Assembly: GCA_944389945.1 (NCBI GenBank)
Contig: CALXOF010000003.1
Location: 124,001 to 188,000, forward strand
Direction of reading: 5' to 3'
DNA from: an uncultured Kiritimatiellota bacterium
GTDB taxonomy: Bacteria > Verrucomicrobiota > Kiritimatiellia > RFP12 > DVOR01
Length of the DNA stretch: 64,000 bases
The notes beneath the pieces were generated by a model. That model was not told the DNA's origin and did no database searches. It worked only from the letters and a program-made list of their open reading frames with translations. The position numbers and the translations under genes are program-made. Positions 44,481 to 51,337 of the stretch are shown in pieces (the first letter of the stretch is position 1; each line of letters starts with the position of its first letter).

Positions 44481-44507
44481 GCCGAACTCCTTGCCCATAG
44501 TATAACA

Positions 44508-44697
44508 TAAGGGCGCCCCTGGCGCCCTGGAGAACGGGGGGCGCCGTTGGCGCCCAGAGAACAGAGCGTGCAGGACCGAAGGGACAAACCTTCCACGGCC
44601 ACAGTGAACAGAGAACGGAGCGCGCGCAAGCGCGCGACGGACAAGCCGCCATCCAATCAGCCAATCAGCTAATCAGCAGGGCGCTCCTCTGGAGCGC
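44508..44697. repeat. Mosaic repeat block 10, right border of the nuclease array
   Basis: No gene is seen. It reproduces the module order found at the left border (about 37290-37400), including GCGCGCGCAAGCGCGCGACGG, GCCGCCATCCAATCAGCC and an AATCAGC run, then a GGGCGCTCC-TCT-GGAGCGCC hairpin at the stop of pheA. Confidence 0.85.
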
Positions 44698-46113
44698 CTA
44701 CTGGTCGAGGACGAGGTGGACCTGGATGAGGCGGGAGACGGGGAGGAGATAGTCGCGGTAGAGCCAGGAGAGTTGCTTGGCGTGCTGCTCGGTGAGGCCT
44801 TCGCGGAGAGCGTAGGTCTGGGCGCGCTCGAGGACGCGTTGCTCGACGGCTTCGTTGAGGAGGGCGGCCTCGACCTTGGCGGGGTCGCCGGTTTCGGCGG
44901 CGGCGCGGAGGGAGGGGGCCTGCTCGACGCGTTTGCGAGCGATGACGCGGGCGGCGAAGCGGAAGCGGCGCGCGAGGGCGGCGATGGCGTCGGAGTCGGC
45001 GTGGAGGGCCTCGCGGGGCTCGGGGTCGTCGCCGGGGAGGGCGAGATAGGGGACGACGGTGGTGAGGTAGAAGCGGCGGAGGGCGCGGGTCTGGGTGGTG
45101 GCGTCGCCGTGGGCGAAGGCCTTGGCGAGGGTGTCGATGTCGATGGCCTCGGCGTGGGCGTAGAGGCCGGGGTTGAGGCGGAAGCGGGAGCGCGCGGCGA
45201 AGGCGGTGAGGAGCGAGGAATCGATGTCCGCGATCATGGCGCGGAGGGAGGAGAGGGCCGTGGTGCCGGCGTCGTCGGGGACGGTGGACTGGGTGGTGAT
45301 GGAATAGGAGCCGAGGAGACGGACCTCGCGGGCGACGGCCTTGAGCGCGCCGAGGACGGCGGCGAGGGGCTGGCTGCTGGCACCGATGAGGAGCTCCAGG
45401 AAGAAGGCGTATTTCCACTTCTCGCCGGGGATGGGGCGGGACTGGATGAGGGTGAGGTCGATGCCGCGCAGGGGGGTGAGGAGCTCGAGGAGGGAGCCGG
45501 GGCGGTCGTCGATGGTGGCGTAAAGGAGGGCGTGGGTGGGCGGCAGGTCGGCGGGGCCGCCGTGGGCGTCTTCGGGGCGGTGGGTCTCGAGGCGGAAGAA
45601 ACGCGTGGTGTTGCCGGTGGCGTCCTGCACGTCGGGGCGGCGGAGGACGAGGCCGTAGCGCTTGGCGGTGGTCTCGCCGGCGACGGCCGCGGAGGCGGGG
45701 TCGCAGGCGGCCAGGCGCGCGGCCTCGGCCGTGGAGGAGACGGGCACCAGCGGGACGCCGGGATAGATACGCGCGAGGGTGGCGCGGCACTGGGCGAGGG
45801 CCTCGGCCTTGGAGAGGATGCGGGCGATGGGGGTGGTGAGGTCTTTGGAGAGGAGGTGCTGGTGGACGGGGACGGCACGGCAGGCGACGGCCCGCAGCGT
45901 GGGCGTGGCGGCCAGCAGGTCCATCACCTCGGTGACGTTGCCCTGGGTGGTGTTCTCGAAGGGGACGACGGCGGCGGCATCCGGGTCGGCGGCGGTCTTG
46001 CGGAAGACCTCACGGAAGTCGGCGCAAGGGGTGAGGGTCTCGCCGGGCTTGGCCATGCGGGTGGCGGCGCGGTGGGAGAAGGTCTCCTCGGGACCGAGAT
46101 AATAGAGCGTCAT
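44698..46113 (-). CDS. pheA: Prephenate dehydratase-ACT protein with C-terminal eukaryotic-type chorismate mutase-like domain
   Basis: 471 residues from ATG 46113, with AAGGAG six bases upstream. Prephenate dehydratase domain about 1-180 (YYLGPEETFSHRAA, PFENTTQGNV 51-60, catalytic GNTTRF 167-172), ACT regulatory domain about 193-272 (DRPGSLLELL, IQSRPIPGEKW, the phenylalanine-binding region), then about 190 residues resembling chorismate mutase of the AroQ-beta (yeast/plant) type: LRAMIADIDSSLLTAFAARS, RFRLNPGLY, FAARVIARKRVEQ, ALLNEAVEQRVLERAQTYA and YLLPVSRLIQVHLVL. The usual bacterial P-protein has a 90-residue mutase at the N-terminus, so both the order and the mutase type are unusual. 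It would convert chorismate to phenylpyruvate. It lies downstream of the DAHP synthase gene. Confidence 0.85.
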   Translation of the reverse strand: MTLYYLGPEETFSHRAATRMAKPGETLTPCADFREVFRKTAADPDAAAVVPFENTTQGNVTEVMDLLAATPTLRAVACRAVPVHQHLLSKDLTTPIARILSKAEALAQCRATLARIYPGVPLVPVSSTAEAARLAACDPASAAVAGETTAKRYGLVLRRPDVQDATGNTTRFFRLETHRPEDAHGGPADLPPTHALLYATIDDRPGSLLELLTPLRGIDLTLIQSRPIPGEKWKYAFFLELLIGASSQPLAAVLGALKAVAREVRLLGSYSITTQSTVPDDAGTTALSSLRAMIADIDSSLLTAFAARSRFRLNPGLYAHAEAIDIDTLAKAFAHGDATTQTRALRRFYLTTVVPYLALPGDDPEPREALHADSDAIAALARRFRFAARVIARKRVEQAPSLRAAAETGDPAKVEAALLNEAVEQRVLERAQTYALREGLTEQHAKQLSWLYRDYLLPVSRLIQVHLVLDQ

Positions 46114-46388
46114 GGTCGTCTCCTTGGTGGGGGTGCCTGCGGCACCCCAGAGAACAGAGAACAGAGAACGGAGCGTGCAGGCGCGAAGCGCCAAACCTTC
46201 CACGGCTACAGAGCGCCCCTGCGGGGCGACGGGCCACTCTCCGTGCGGCTTATCCAACAGGTGGCCTCAGCCGGAGGGGCCGACTGGCTGATTGAGGTGG
46301 CGGGGACGTTGTCCGTCGCCCGCCAGGGCGCCCCAATCAGCCAATCAGCTAATCAGCCAATCAGCTGGAGCGCTTGAGCGCGCCGCGC
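46114..46388. repeat. Mosaic repeat block 11 between aroF and pheA
   Basis: No gene is seen. GGTGCCTGCGGCACCCC hairpin, GAGAACA units, AAACCTTCCACGG module (about 46173), CGCCCCTGCGGGGCGAC hairpin and AATCAGCC units are present. A perfect CTTGAGCGCG-C-CGCGCTCAAG palindrome (about 46373-46393) overlaps the aroF stop codon and may limit read-through, but it has no T-run. Confidence 0.8.
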
Positions 46389-47414
46389 TCAAGCGCGGCG
46401 GGCGGCCTGGGCCAGGTCAAGCCACGGCTTGATGGCCTGGAGATACTCGCCGAACTGGGCGGAGGGGATCTGCTGGGCGGCGTCGGAGAAGGCGTGCTTC
46501 GGGTCGGGGTGCGTCTCGACCAGGAGACCGTCGCAGCCGGCACCGAGAGCGGCGCGCGACAGGGGCACCACGAGTTCCAACTTGCCGCCGCCGTGCGAGG
46601 GGTCGGCCACGATGGGCAGGTGGGTCAAGCGCTTGGTCGCGGCCAGGGCGCCGAGGTCCAGGCAGTTGCGGGTGATGGTCTCGTAGGTGCGGATGCCGCG
46701 CTCGCAGAGGATGACGTCCTTGCAGCCGTTGGCCATGAGGTACTCGGCGCTCTGGAGCCACTCCTCGACGGTGCCGGCGAGGCCGCGCTTGAGGATGACG
46801 GGCTTGCCGGCCTTGCCCAGGCGCTCGAGCAGGTCGTAGTTCTGGGAGTTGCGCGCGCCCACCTGGAAGACGTCGGTCACGTCCATGAGGGCCTCGATCT
46901 GGTTGGGGCCGGGGACCTCGGTGATGTAGGCGATCTGCGGGAAGTCGTGCTTCACCTCGCGGAGGACGCGGATGCCCTCTTCCTTCAGGCCCTGGAAGTC
47001 GTAGGTCGAGGTGCGGGGCTTGTAGACCATCGCGCGGATGACGGTGATGCCCAGCGCCACCAGGTCCGCCACCACGGCGTGGAACTGGTCGTAGCTCTCG
47101 ACGGCGCAGGGGCCGGCGAGGACGGGGATGTTCCCGCCACCAATCTTGGTGCCTTTAATATCGACGATGGTGTCCTCGTGCTTGAAGTCGCGGGAGACCA
47201 GCTTGTATTTTTTGCTCACGTGAATGATTTCCTGGACGGTGGGGAGCGCTTCCAGCTGCTCGACGGTCTGCGGATTGATTTCGCTACCGATGCAGGCGAT
47301 GATGGTCTGATCGGAGCCCGTGGTCACGCGAGGCTGGTATCGAAGCGAGGTGATCCAGTCGCAGATGGTCTGCACGTCGGCCTGGGTGGCCGTGGGTTTC
47401 ATGATGATAATCAT
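46389..47414 (-). CDS. aroF: 3-deoxy-7-phosphoheptulonate (DAHP) synthase with N-terminal ferredoxin-like domain
   Basis: 341 residues from ATG 47414, AAGGA about nine bases upstream. The first step of aromatic amino acid synthesis. The N-terminal 70 residues (MIIIMKPTATQADVQ...EIIHVSKKYKLVSRDF) form the ferredoxin-like domain of the type I-beta enzymes, followed by the barrel with VLAGPCAVES (98-107), YKPRTSTYDFQG (131-142), EVPGPNQIEAL, GARNSQNYDLL, VILKRG, CERGIRTYE, DPSHGGG and DGLLVETHPDP. The N-terminal domain usually binds a feedback inhibitor (Tyr or Phe). Expression is probably governed by an aromatic leader-peptide attenuator (47436-47561) downstream of a strong promoter. Confidence 0.95.
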   Translation of the reverse strand: MIIIMKPTATQADVQTICDWITSLRYQPRVTTGSDQTIIACIGSEINPQTVEQLEALPTVQEIIHVSKKYKLVSRDFKHEDTIVDIKGTKIGGGNIPVLAGPCAVESYDQFHAVVADLVALGITVIRAMVYKPRTSTYDFQGLKEEGIRVLREVKHDFPQIAYITEVPGPNQIEALMDVTDVFQVGARNSQNYDLLERLGKAGKPVILKRGLAGTVEEWLQSAEYLMANGCKDVILCERGIRTYETITRNCLDLGALAATKRLTHLPIVADPSHGGGKLELVVPLSRAALGAGCDGLLVETHPDPKHAFSDAAQQIPSAQFGEYLQAIKPWLDLAQAARRA

Positions 47415-47435
47415 CGTAGTCTTCCTTTTTTGACG

Positions 47436-47466
47436 AAAAGCCGCACACCCTTTTGGGGAGCGCGGC
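47436..47466 (-). terminator. Attenuator hairpin in the aroF leader
   Basis: On the minus strand GCCGC and GCGGC arms, with further CCC/GGG pairing and an AAAA loop, are followed by TTTT, 22 bases before the aroF start codon and about 33 bases after the leader-peptide stop. Confidence 0.65.
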
Positions 47467-47498
47467 CGTTCGGAAATCCCTTTGCTTTGCCTTGGCAA

Positions 47499-47561
47499 TC
47501 ACCGGGAGGGCCGAGCGGCGCGCGGTCCAAAGTAAAAGCCAAAGCTAAAGTAACGATTCAT
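47499..47561 (-). CDS. Phe/Tyr-rich leader peptide of the DAHP synthase gene
   Basis: A 20-residue frame, ATG 47561 to TGA 47499: MNRYFSFGFYFGPRAARPSR. Residues 4-11 hold four Phe and two Tyr codons. It begins within a few bases of the predicted transcription start and ends shortly before a terminator-like hairpin in front of aroF. This is the layout of transcription attenuation by aromatic amino acid supply, as in pheL of enterobacteria. It is too short for standard gene callers. The role is inferred from position and composition. Confidence 0.7.
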   Translation of the reverse strand: MNRYFSFGFYFGPRAARPSR

Positions 47562-47571
47562 GATGGCACCT

Positions 47572-47600
47572 ATAATACGCCTTTCCGTCCCCGCCGTCAA
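47572..47600 (-). promoter_or_regulatory. Promoter of the aroF leader, TTGACG-17-TATTAT
   Basis: The minus strand has TTGACG (47595-47600) and TATTAT (47572-47577) exactly 17 bases apart. Transcription would start near 47565, only a few bases before the leader-peptide ATG. Confidence 0.8.
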
Positions 47601-47966
47601 GCCCTTTTTTAGGGGCGGCTTGCGCCACCCCGGAGAACGGTGAACGGAGCGTGCAGGCGCGAAACGCCAAACCTTCCACGGCTACAGAGAACAGAGCGCG
47701 CGTCAAGCGCGCGACGGACAAGTCGCTGTGCAAAGCGGCGTCAGCCGCCCCGTCCTATATGTCCTATCTGTCCTATATGTCCTACCGCGCCGCCTTCAAA
47801 GCCAATCAGCTGGGCGGCAACGCCACCCCATCCTGCGCCGCCTCCGTGCGCTTCCAAGAAAACAAGAGAAGCGCAAGGGATGGGCACGGTAGTGAGTCCC
47901 GAAGGAGCGAACGGTGAAGTGCCCAGGCCCTTGCGTTCCTTCGTGTATTCGTGGAGACGGGCCGCC
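47601..47966. repeat. Mosaic repeat block 12
   Basis: No gene is seen. It has a GGGGCGGCTTGCGCCACCCC hairpin, an AAACCTTCCACGG module (about 47650), GCGCGCGTCAAGCGCGCGAC, GCGGCGTCAGCCGC, GTCCTATNN units (47751-47785) and the CGCAAGGG element at 47873-47935. Confidence 0.85.
47873..47935 (-). repeat. CGCAAGGG inverted-repeat element, copy 1
   Basis: A structured element of about 63 bases. CGCAAGGGATGGGCAC at one end pairs with GTGCCCAGGCCCTTGCG at the other, with a small inner hairpin. A 65-base relative lies at 63761-63825 in the opposite orientation, and a 39-base form lacking the inner part at 51278-51316. Confidence 0.75.
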
Positions 47967-49541
47967 TTAGGCAAGCGGCTCGGCGGCGGTGCCGGTGAGG
48001 CGGCGGGTCGCGCCGTCGAAGGAGAGGCCGATGAGGTGAACCCCCTTGCCGCTGTGGCGGTAGGGCTCGGCGTAGCCCTTCTCCTTGATTTGGTCGAGGG
48101 CCTCTTGGGGCGTGCCGTCGACTTTCAACTCAAACACGAAGATGCGTTCGGGCGTCTCGGCGACGAGGTCTGCGCGACCGTGGGACTGCCGATCTTCGGC
48201 GGTGACGCGGAAGAAGCCGCTAGAGGTCAGCAGGACGTAGAGAATACGCTGGAAGGAGAATTCCTGCACGCGTTTCTCGGTTGAGCCATAGGTGAGGTGT
48301 GCATAGAGGTCGGAAAGATTACCGAAGAAGGTATCGAAGTCGGCCTGCTTCAAGGCACGGCAGGTGGCGTTGCGATACTGATCATCCTTTTTCTCGGTGA
48401 ACTTTTGGACGAGCTGAGAGTTGAAAGCTCGACGAACCTCTTCGTCCGGAATGCCGAGGGTGAAGACTCCATCTTGGAAATCTTTAATGGTGAGGTAGCC
48501 GCTTTGGTAGAGCATGGCGATGGGACGGATGTCCTCCAGTCCACAGACGTCCAAATCCTCCTCTGAAACATCCTCAACGTTTTCGTAGTCCTTCTCGGCG
48601 AGTTGGTTGTTCGTGAAGTAGTTGACAACGGCGGAGGTCGTGCCAGAGCGAATCCACGTGCCAACGAAGCGACGCTTCAATGCGCCAAGCGTTTGGCCAA
48701 TGGCATAAGGGTTGTAGACTTTATCCTCGCAATCCGGAGAGAAACGGTAACCGTTGAACCACCAGCGAAGTTTCTCGCGGTAATCTTCGTAAGCAAGTCC
48801 CATGACCTCGGCGTGGCGGTGCAACGTCTTGCCAAAGTTGGCCTCCAACTCCTCATCGGTGTAGCCAAGAAGCGTGGCATAGCGCTCATCCAACGTCAGG
48901 TCGGTGAGATTATTGAGCGCGGAGAAGACGGAGAGCTGGGTGAAACGCGTCACGCCGGTCATCATCATGAAACGAATATCGCCGACATTCTCTTTGATTT
49001 GTATGTAAAAGTTTGAGAGCTCGGTACGAATAGCCGTAGCGAGTGGGATGTCGGCCAGCGCGTGACCGACGGGCGCGTCATACTCATCAATGAGGATGAC
49101 CACGGGTTTACCGGCCTTTTTGGCAAGATCGGTGATGGCTTGGTCGAAGTTGGCGCCAGGAAAATCCGCATCATTCCACTGACATCCGGCTTCGACCAAA
49201 ACTTTCTTGACGCAACGCCGGAAGTCCACCTTGAATGCTTCCAATGTCTCAGTCTTGATACCGGCGAAGGAGAAGTGTAGGACGGGGTAAGGGGTCCAGT
49301 CATAGTCCATCTGATCGATGGCGAGACCCTTGAAGAGCTCACGCTCACCGCGGAAGAGACACTCCAGCGTAGAGAGCATCAGCGACTTGCCGAAACGCCG
49401 CGGACGCGAGATGAAGAAGAAACCATCGCCATCCCGCGTGACAAGCGGATAGAGCAACGCCGTCTTATCCACGTAGCGATAGCCCTTCTCCCGCATAACG
49501 CGGAAGTCATAGGTCCCCTGCGCAATCTTCTCTTCTTCCAT
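47967..49541 (-). CDS. AAA-ATPase-like / PD-(D/E)XK nuclease-like protein, paralogue G
   Basis: 524 residues from ATG 49541 (MEEEKIAQ), AAGGAG seven bases upstream. Family motifs are complete. The first variable segment is unique in the window (VDFRRCVKKVLVEAGCQWNDADFPGANF, with a C and a W not seen in other copies), and the helper helix reads NFYIQIKENVGDIRF instead of AFYGEIKNN. The middle segment is D/E-like (ENVEDVSEEDLDVCGLED, DFQDGVFTLGI). It ends AEPLA, probably the original C-terminus of the family. Confidence 0.92.
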   Translation of the reverse strand: MEEEKIAQGTYDFRVMREKGYRYVDKTALLYPLVTRDGDGFFFISRPRRFGKSLMLSTLECLFRGERELFKGLAIDQMDYDWTPYPVLHFSFAGIKTETLEAFKVDFRRCVKKVLVEAGCQWNDADFPGANFDQAITDLAKKAGKPVVILIDEYDAPVGHALADIPLATAIRTELSNFYIQIKENVGDIRFMMMTGVTRFTQLSVFSALNNLTDLTLDERYATLLGYTDEELEANFGKTLHRHAEVMGLAYEDYREKLRWWFNGYRFSPDCEDKVYNPYAIGQTLGALKRRFVGTWIRSGTTSAVVNYFTNNQLAEKDYENVEDVSEEDLDVCGLEDIRPIAMLYQSGYLTIKDFQDGVFTLGIPDEEVRRAFNSQLVQKFTEKKDDQYRNATCRALKQADFDTFFGNLSDLYAHLTYGSTEKRVQEFSFQRILYVLLTSSGFFRVTAEDRQSHGRADLVAETPERIFVFELKVDGTPQEALDQIKEKGYAEPYRHSGKGVHLIGLSFDGATRRLTGTAAEPLA

Positions 49542-49560
49542 AGCTCAGCTCCTTGCCCAC

Positions 49561-49569
49561 AGTATAGCA
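49561..49569 (-). promoter_or_regulatory. Extended -10 promoter of paralogue G, TGCTATACT
   Basis: TGCTATACT lies 19 bases before ATG 49541. The same arrangement precedes paralogue H. Confidence 0.7.
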
Positions 49570-49618
49570 TAAGGGGCGCTCCGCCGGAGCGCCCGTGTCT
49601 TCGTGGAGACGGGCCGCC

Positions 49619-51193
49619 TTAGGCAAGCGGCTCGGCGGCGGTGCCGGTGAGGCGGCGGGTTTCGCCATCGAAGGAGAGGCCGATGAGGTAGACCTCCTTG
49701 CCGCTGTGGCAGTAGGGTTCGGCGTAGCCCTTTTCCTTGATTTGGTCGAGGGCCTCTTGGGGCGTGCCGTCGACCTTGAGCTCAAAGACAAAGACACGTT
49801 CTGGGGTCTCGGCGACCAAATCTGCGCGGCCGTGGGACTGCCGGTCCTCGGCGGTGACGCGGAAGGACCCATCGGAGGTCAGCAGGACGTAGAGGATGCG
49901 CTGGAAGGAGAATTCCTGCACGCTGTTCTCTTTGGGACCATAACTCAGATGGGCGTAGAGGTCGGAGAGGTAACCGAAGAAGGTAGAGAAGTCGGCCTCT
50001 TCCAAAGCTTGGCAGGTAAGATTGCGGTAACGATCACTTGGAGTCCCGGCGAACTTTTGGACGAGCAGGGAGTTAAGCGCGCGGCGGACCTCCTCGTCCG
50101 GGATGCCGAGGGTGAAGCGTGACCGGCGGTATTCCTTAATGGTCAGATAGCCGCCTTGGTAAAGCATGGCGATGGGACGGATGTTCTCCAACCCGCAGAC
50201 GTCCAAATCTTCCTCTGATATACCTTCGATATGCTCGTAGTCCAACTCGACAAGTTGATTGTTCGTGAAGTAGTTAAAGACGACGGAGGTTTGGCCGGAA
50301 CGGCTCCAGGTACCGATGAACTCGGGGTTACAGGCGCCGAGGGTTTGGCCGATGGCGAAGGGATTGTAGACCTTGGTCGTGTTCCAGCGGGCGAAACGGT
50401 AACCGTTGTACCACCAACGGAGCTGCTCGCGGTAGTCCTCATAAGAGAGCCCCATGACCTCAGCGTGGCGGTGTAGCGTCTTGCTGAAGTTGGCCTCCAG
50501 CTCCTCGTCGGTGTAACCAAGAAGCGTGGCATAGCGATCGTCCATCGTCAGGTCGGTGAGGTTGTTGAGGGCCGAAAAGACGGAGAGTTGGGTGAAACGC
50601 GTCACGCCGGTCATCATCATGAAGCGGATGTTGCCGACGTTGTTCTTGATCTCGCCATAGAAGGCGGAAAGCTCGGCGCGGATGGCCGTGGCCTTGGCGA
50701 TGTCGTTCAGCGCATGGCCGACGGGCGCGTCGTACTCATCGATGAGGATGACCACGGGTTTGCCCCAATCCTTGGCGAGCTTTTGGATGGCGTCGGCAAA
50801 GTTGGTGGCCGGAGTGACCGCAGGATTATAGATGCCCCCTGCGCTCCCAATCGAACGCGCGATACGCTCCACAAATTGTTGCTTGAACCCCTCGAGCGTC
50901 GTCACATCCATCGTACCGAAGTTGAAATGTAGGACGGGGTAAGGGGTCCAGTCATAGTCCATCTGATCGATGGCCAGACCCTTGAAGAGTTCGCGCTCAC
51001 CGCGGAAGAGACACTCCAGCGTGGAAAGCATGAGCGACTTGCCGAAGCGCCGGGGACGAGAGATGAAGAAAAAGGAATCCCGTCCGCGCGTCACGAGCGG
51101 ATAGAGCAACGCGGTCTTGTCTACATAACGGTATCCATCCTCCCGCATAACGCGGAAGTCATAGGTCCCCTGCGCAATCTTCTCTTCTTCCAT
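49619..51193 (-). CDS. AAA-ATPase-like / PD-(D/E)XK nuclease-like protein, paralogue H
   Basis: 524 residues from ATG 51193 (MEEEKIAQ). Motifs are complete. The first variable segment is C-like (QQFVERIARSIGSAGG...NPAVTPATNF), while the middle segment is B-like (YEHIEGISEEDLDVCGLEN, EYRRSRFTLGI). Small changes near the end (PYCHSGKEVYLIG) are private. G and H form a second, shorter tandem pair separated by 77 bases, with matching upstream (CAGTATAGCATAAGGGGCGCT) and downstream (TTCGTGGAGACGGGCCGCC) flanks. Confidence 0.92.
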   Translation of the reverse strand: MEEEKIAQGTYDFRVMREDGYRYVDKTALLYPLVTRGRDSFFFISRPRRFGKSLMLSTLECLFRGERELFKGLAIDQMDYDWTPYPVLHFNFGTMDVTTLEGFKQQFVERIARSIGSAGGIYNPAVTPATNFADAIQKLAKDWGKPVVILIDEYDAPVGHALNDIAKATAIRAELSAFYGEIKNNVGNIRFMMMTGVTRFTQLSVFSALNNLTDLTMDDRYATLLGYTDEELEANFSKTLHRHAEVMGLSYEDYREQLRWWYNGYRFARWNTTKVYNPFAIGQTLGACNPEFIGTWSRSGQTSVVFNYFTNNQLVELDYEHIEGISEEDLDVCGLENIRPIAMLYQGGYLTIKEYRRSRFTLGIPDEEVRRALNSLLVQKFAGTPSDRYRNLTCQALEEADFSTFFGYLSDLYAHLSYGPKENSVQEFSFQRILYVLLTSDGSFRVTAEDRQSHGRADLVAETPERVFVFELKVDGTPQEALDQIKEKGYAEPYCHSGKEVYLIGLSFDGETRRLTGTAAEPLA

Positions 51194-51212
51194 AGCTCAG
51201 CTCCTTGCCCAC

Positions 51213-51221
51213 AGTATAGCA
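51213..51221 (-). promoter_or_regulatory. Extended -10 promoter of paralogue H, TGCTATACT
   Basis: TGCTATACT lies 19 bases before ATG 51193, identical in context to the promoter of G. Confidence 0.7.
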
Positions 51222-51337
51222 TAAGGGGCGCTAACGCGCCCCCCGGAGAACGGCTTCCCTCGAAAACGCAAAAGAAGCGCAAGGGGCCGGGCACTTCACC
51301 GTGCCTAGCCCTTGCGTCTCTGTCGGTTTCCGGGAAC
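51222..51337. repeat. Short repeat block with CGCAAGGG element, copy 2
   Basis: A GGGGCGC-TAAC-GCGCCCC hairpin, then a 39-base form of the CGCAAGGG element (51278-51316: CGCAAGGGGCCGGGCAC paired with GTGCCTAGCCCTTGCG). No gene is seen. Confidence 0.75.

Larger units (their letters stand above)
37389..44497 (-). repeat. Four-copy tandem array of 1.8-kb nuclease-like gene units
   Basis: Copies end at 37389, 39227, 41062 and 42897, giving units of 1838, 1835 and 1835 bases that include both gene and intergenic region. The intergenic parts 38973-39226, 40808-41061 and 42643-42896 are nearly the same: extended -10 TGTTATACT, GGCGCC hairpin modules, degenerate AAACCTTCCACGG module, CGCCCCTGCGGGGCGAC hairpin, a GGGGCGGAGCCCC hairpin, the CCAAGCCTC module, then AATCAGCC running into the previous gene's stop. 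The uniformity implies recent amplification or ongoing homogenisation. Confidence 0.92.

Noticed and set aside
46372..46393. The palindrome at the aroF stop as a rho-independent terminator
   Set aside because: The hairpin is perfect but has no following T-run and is built from a repeat module, so termination is unproven.
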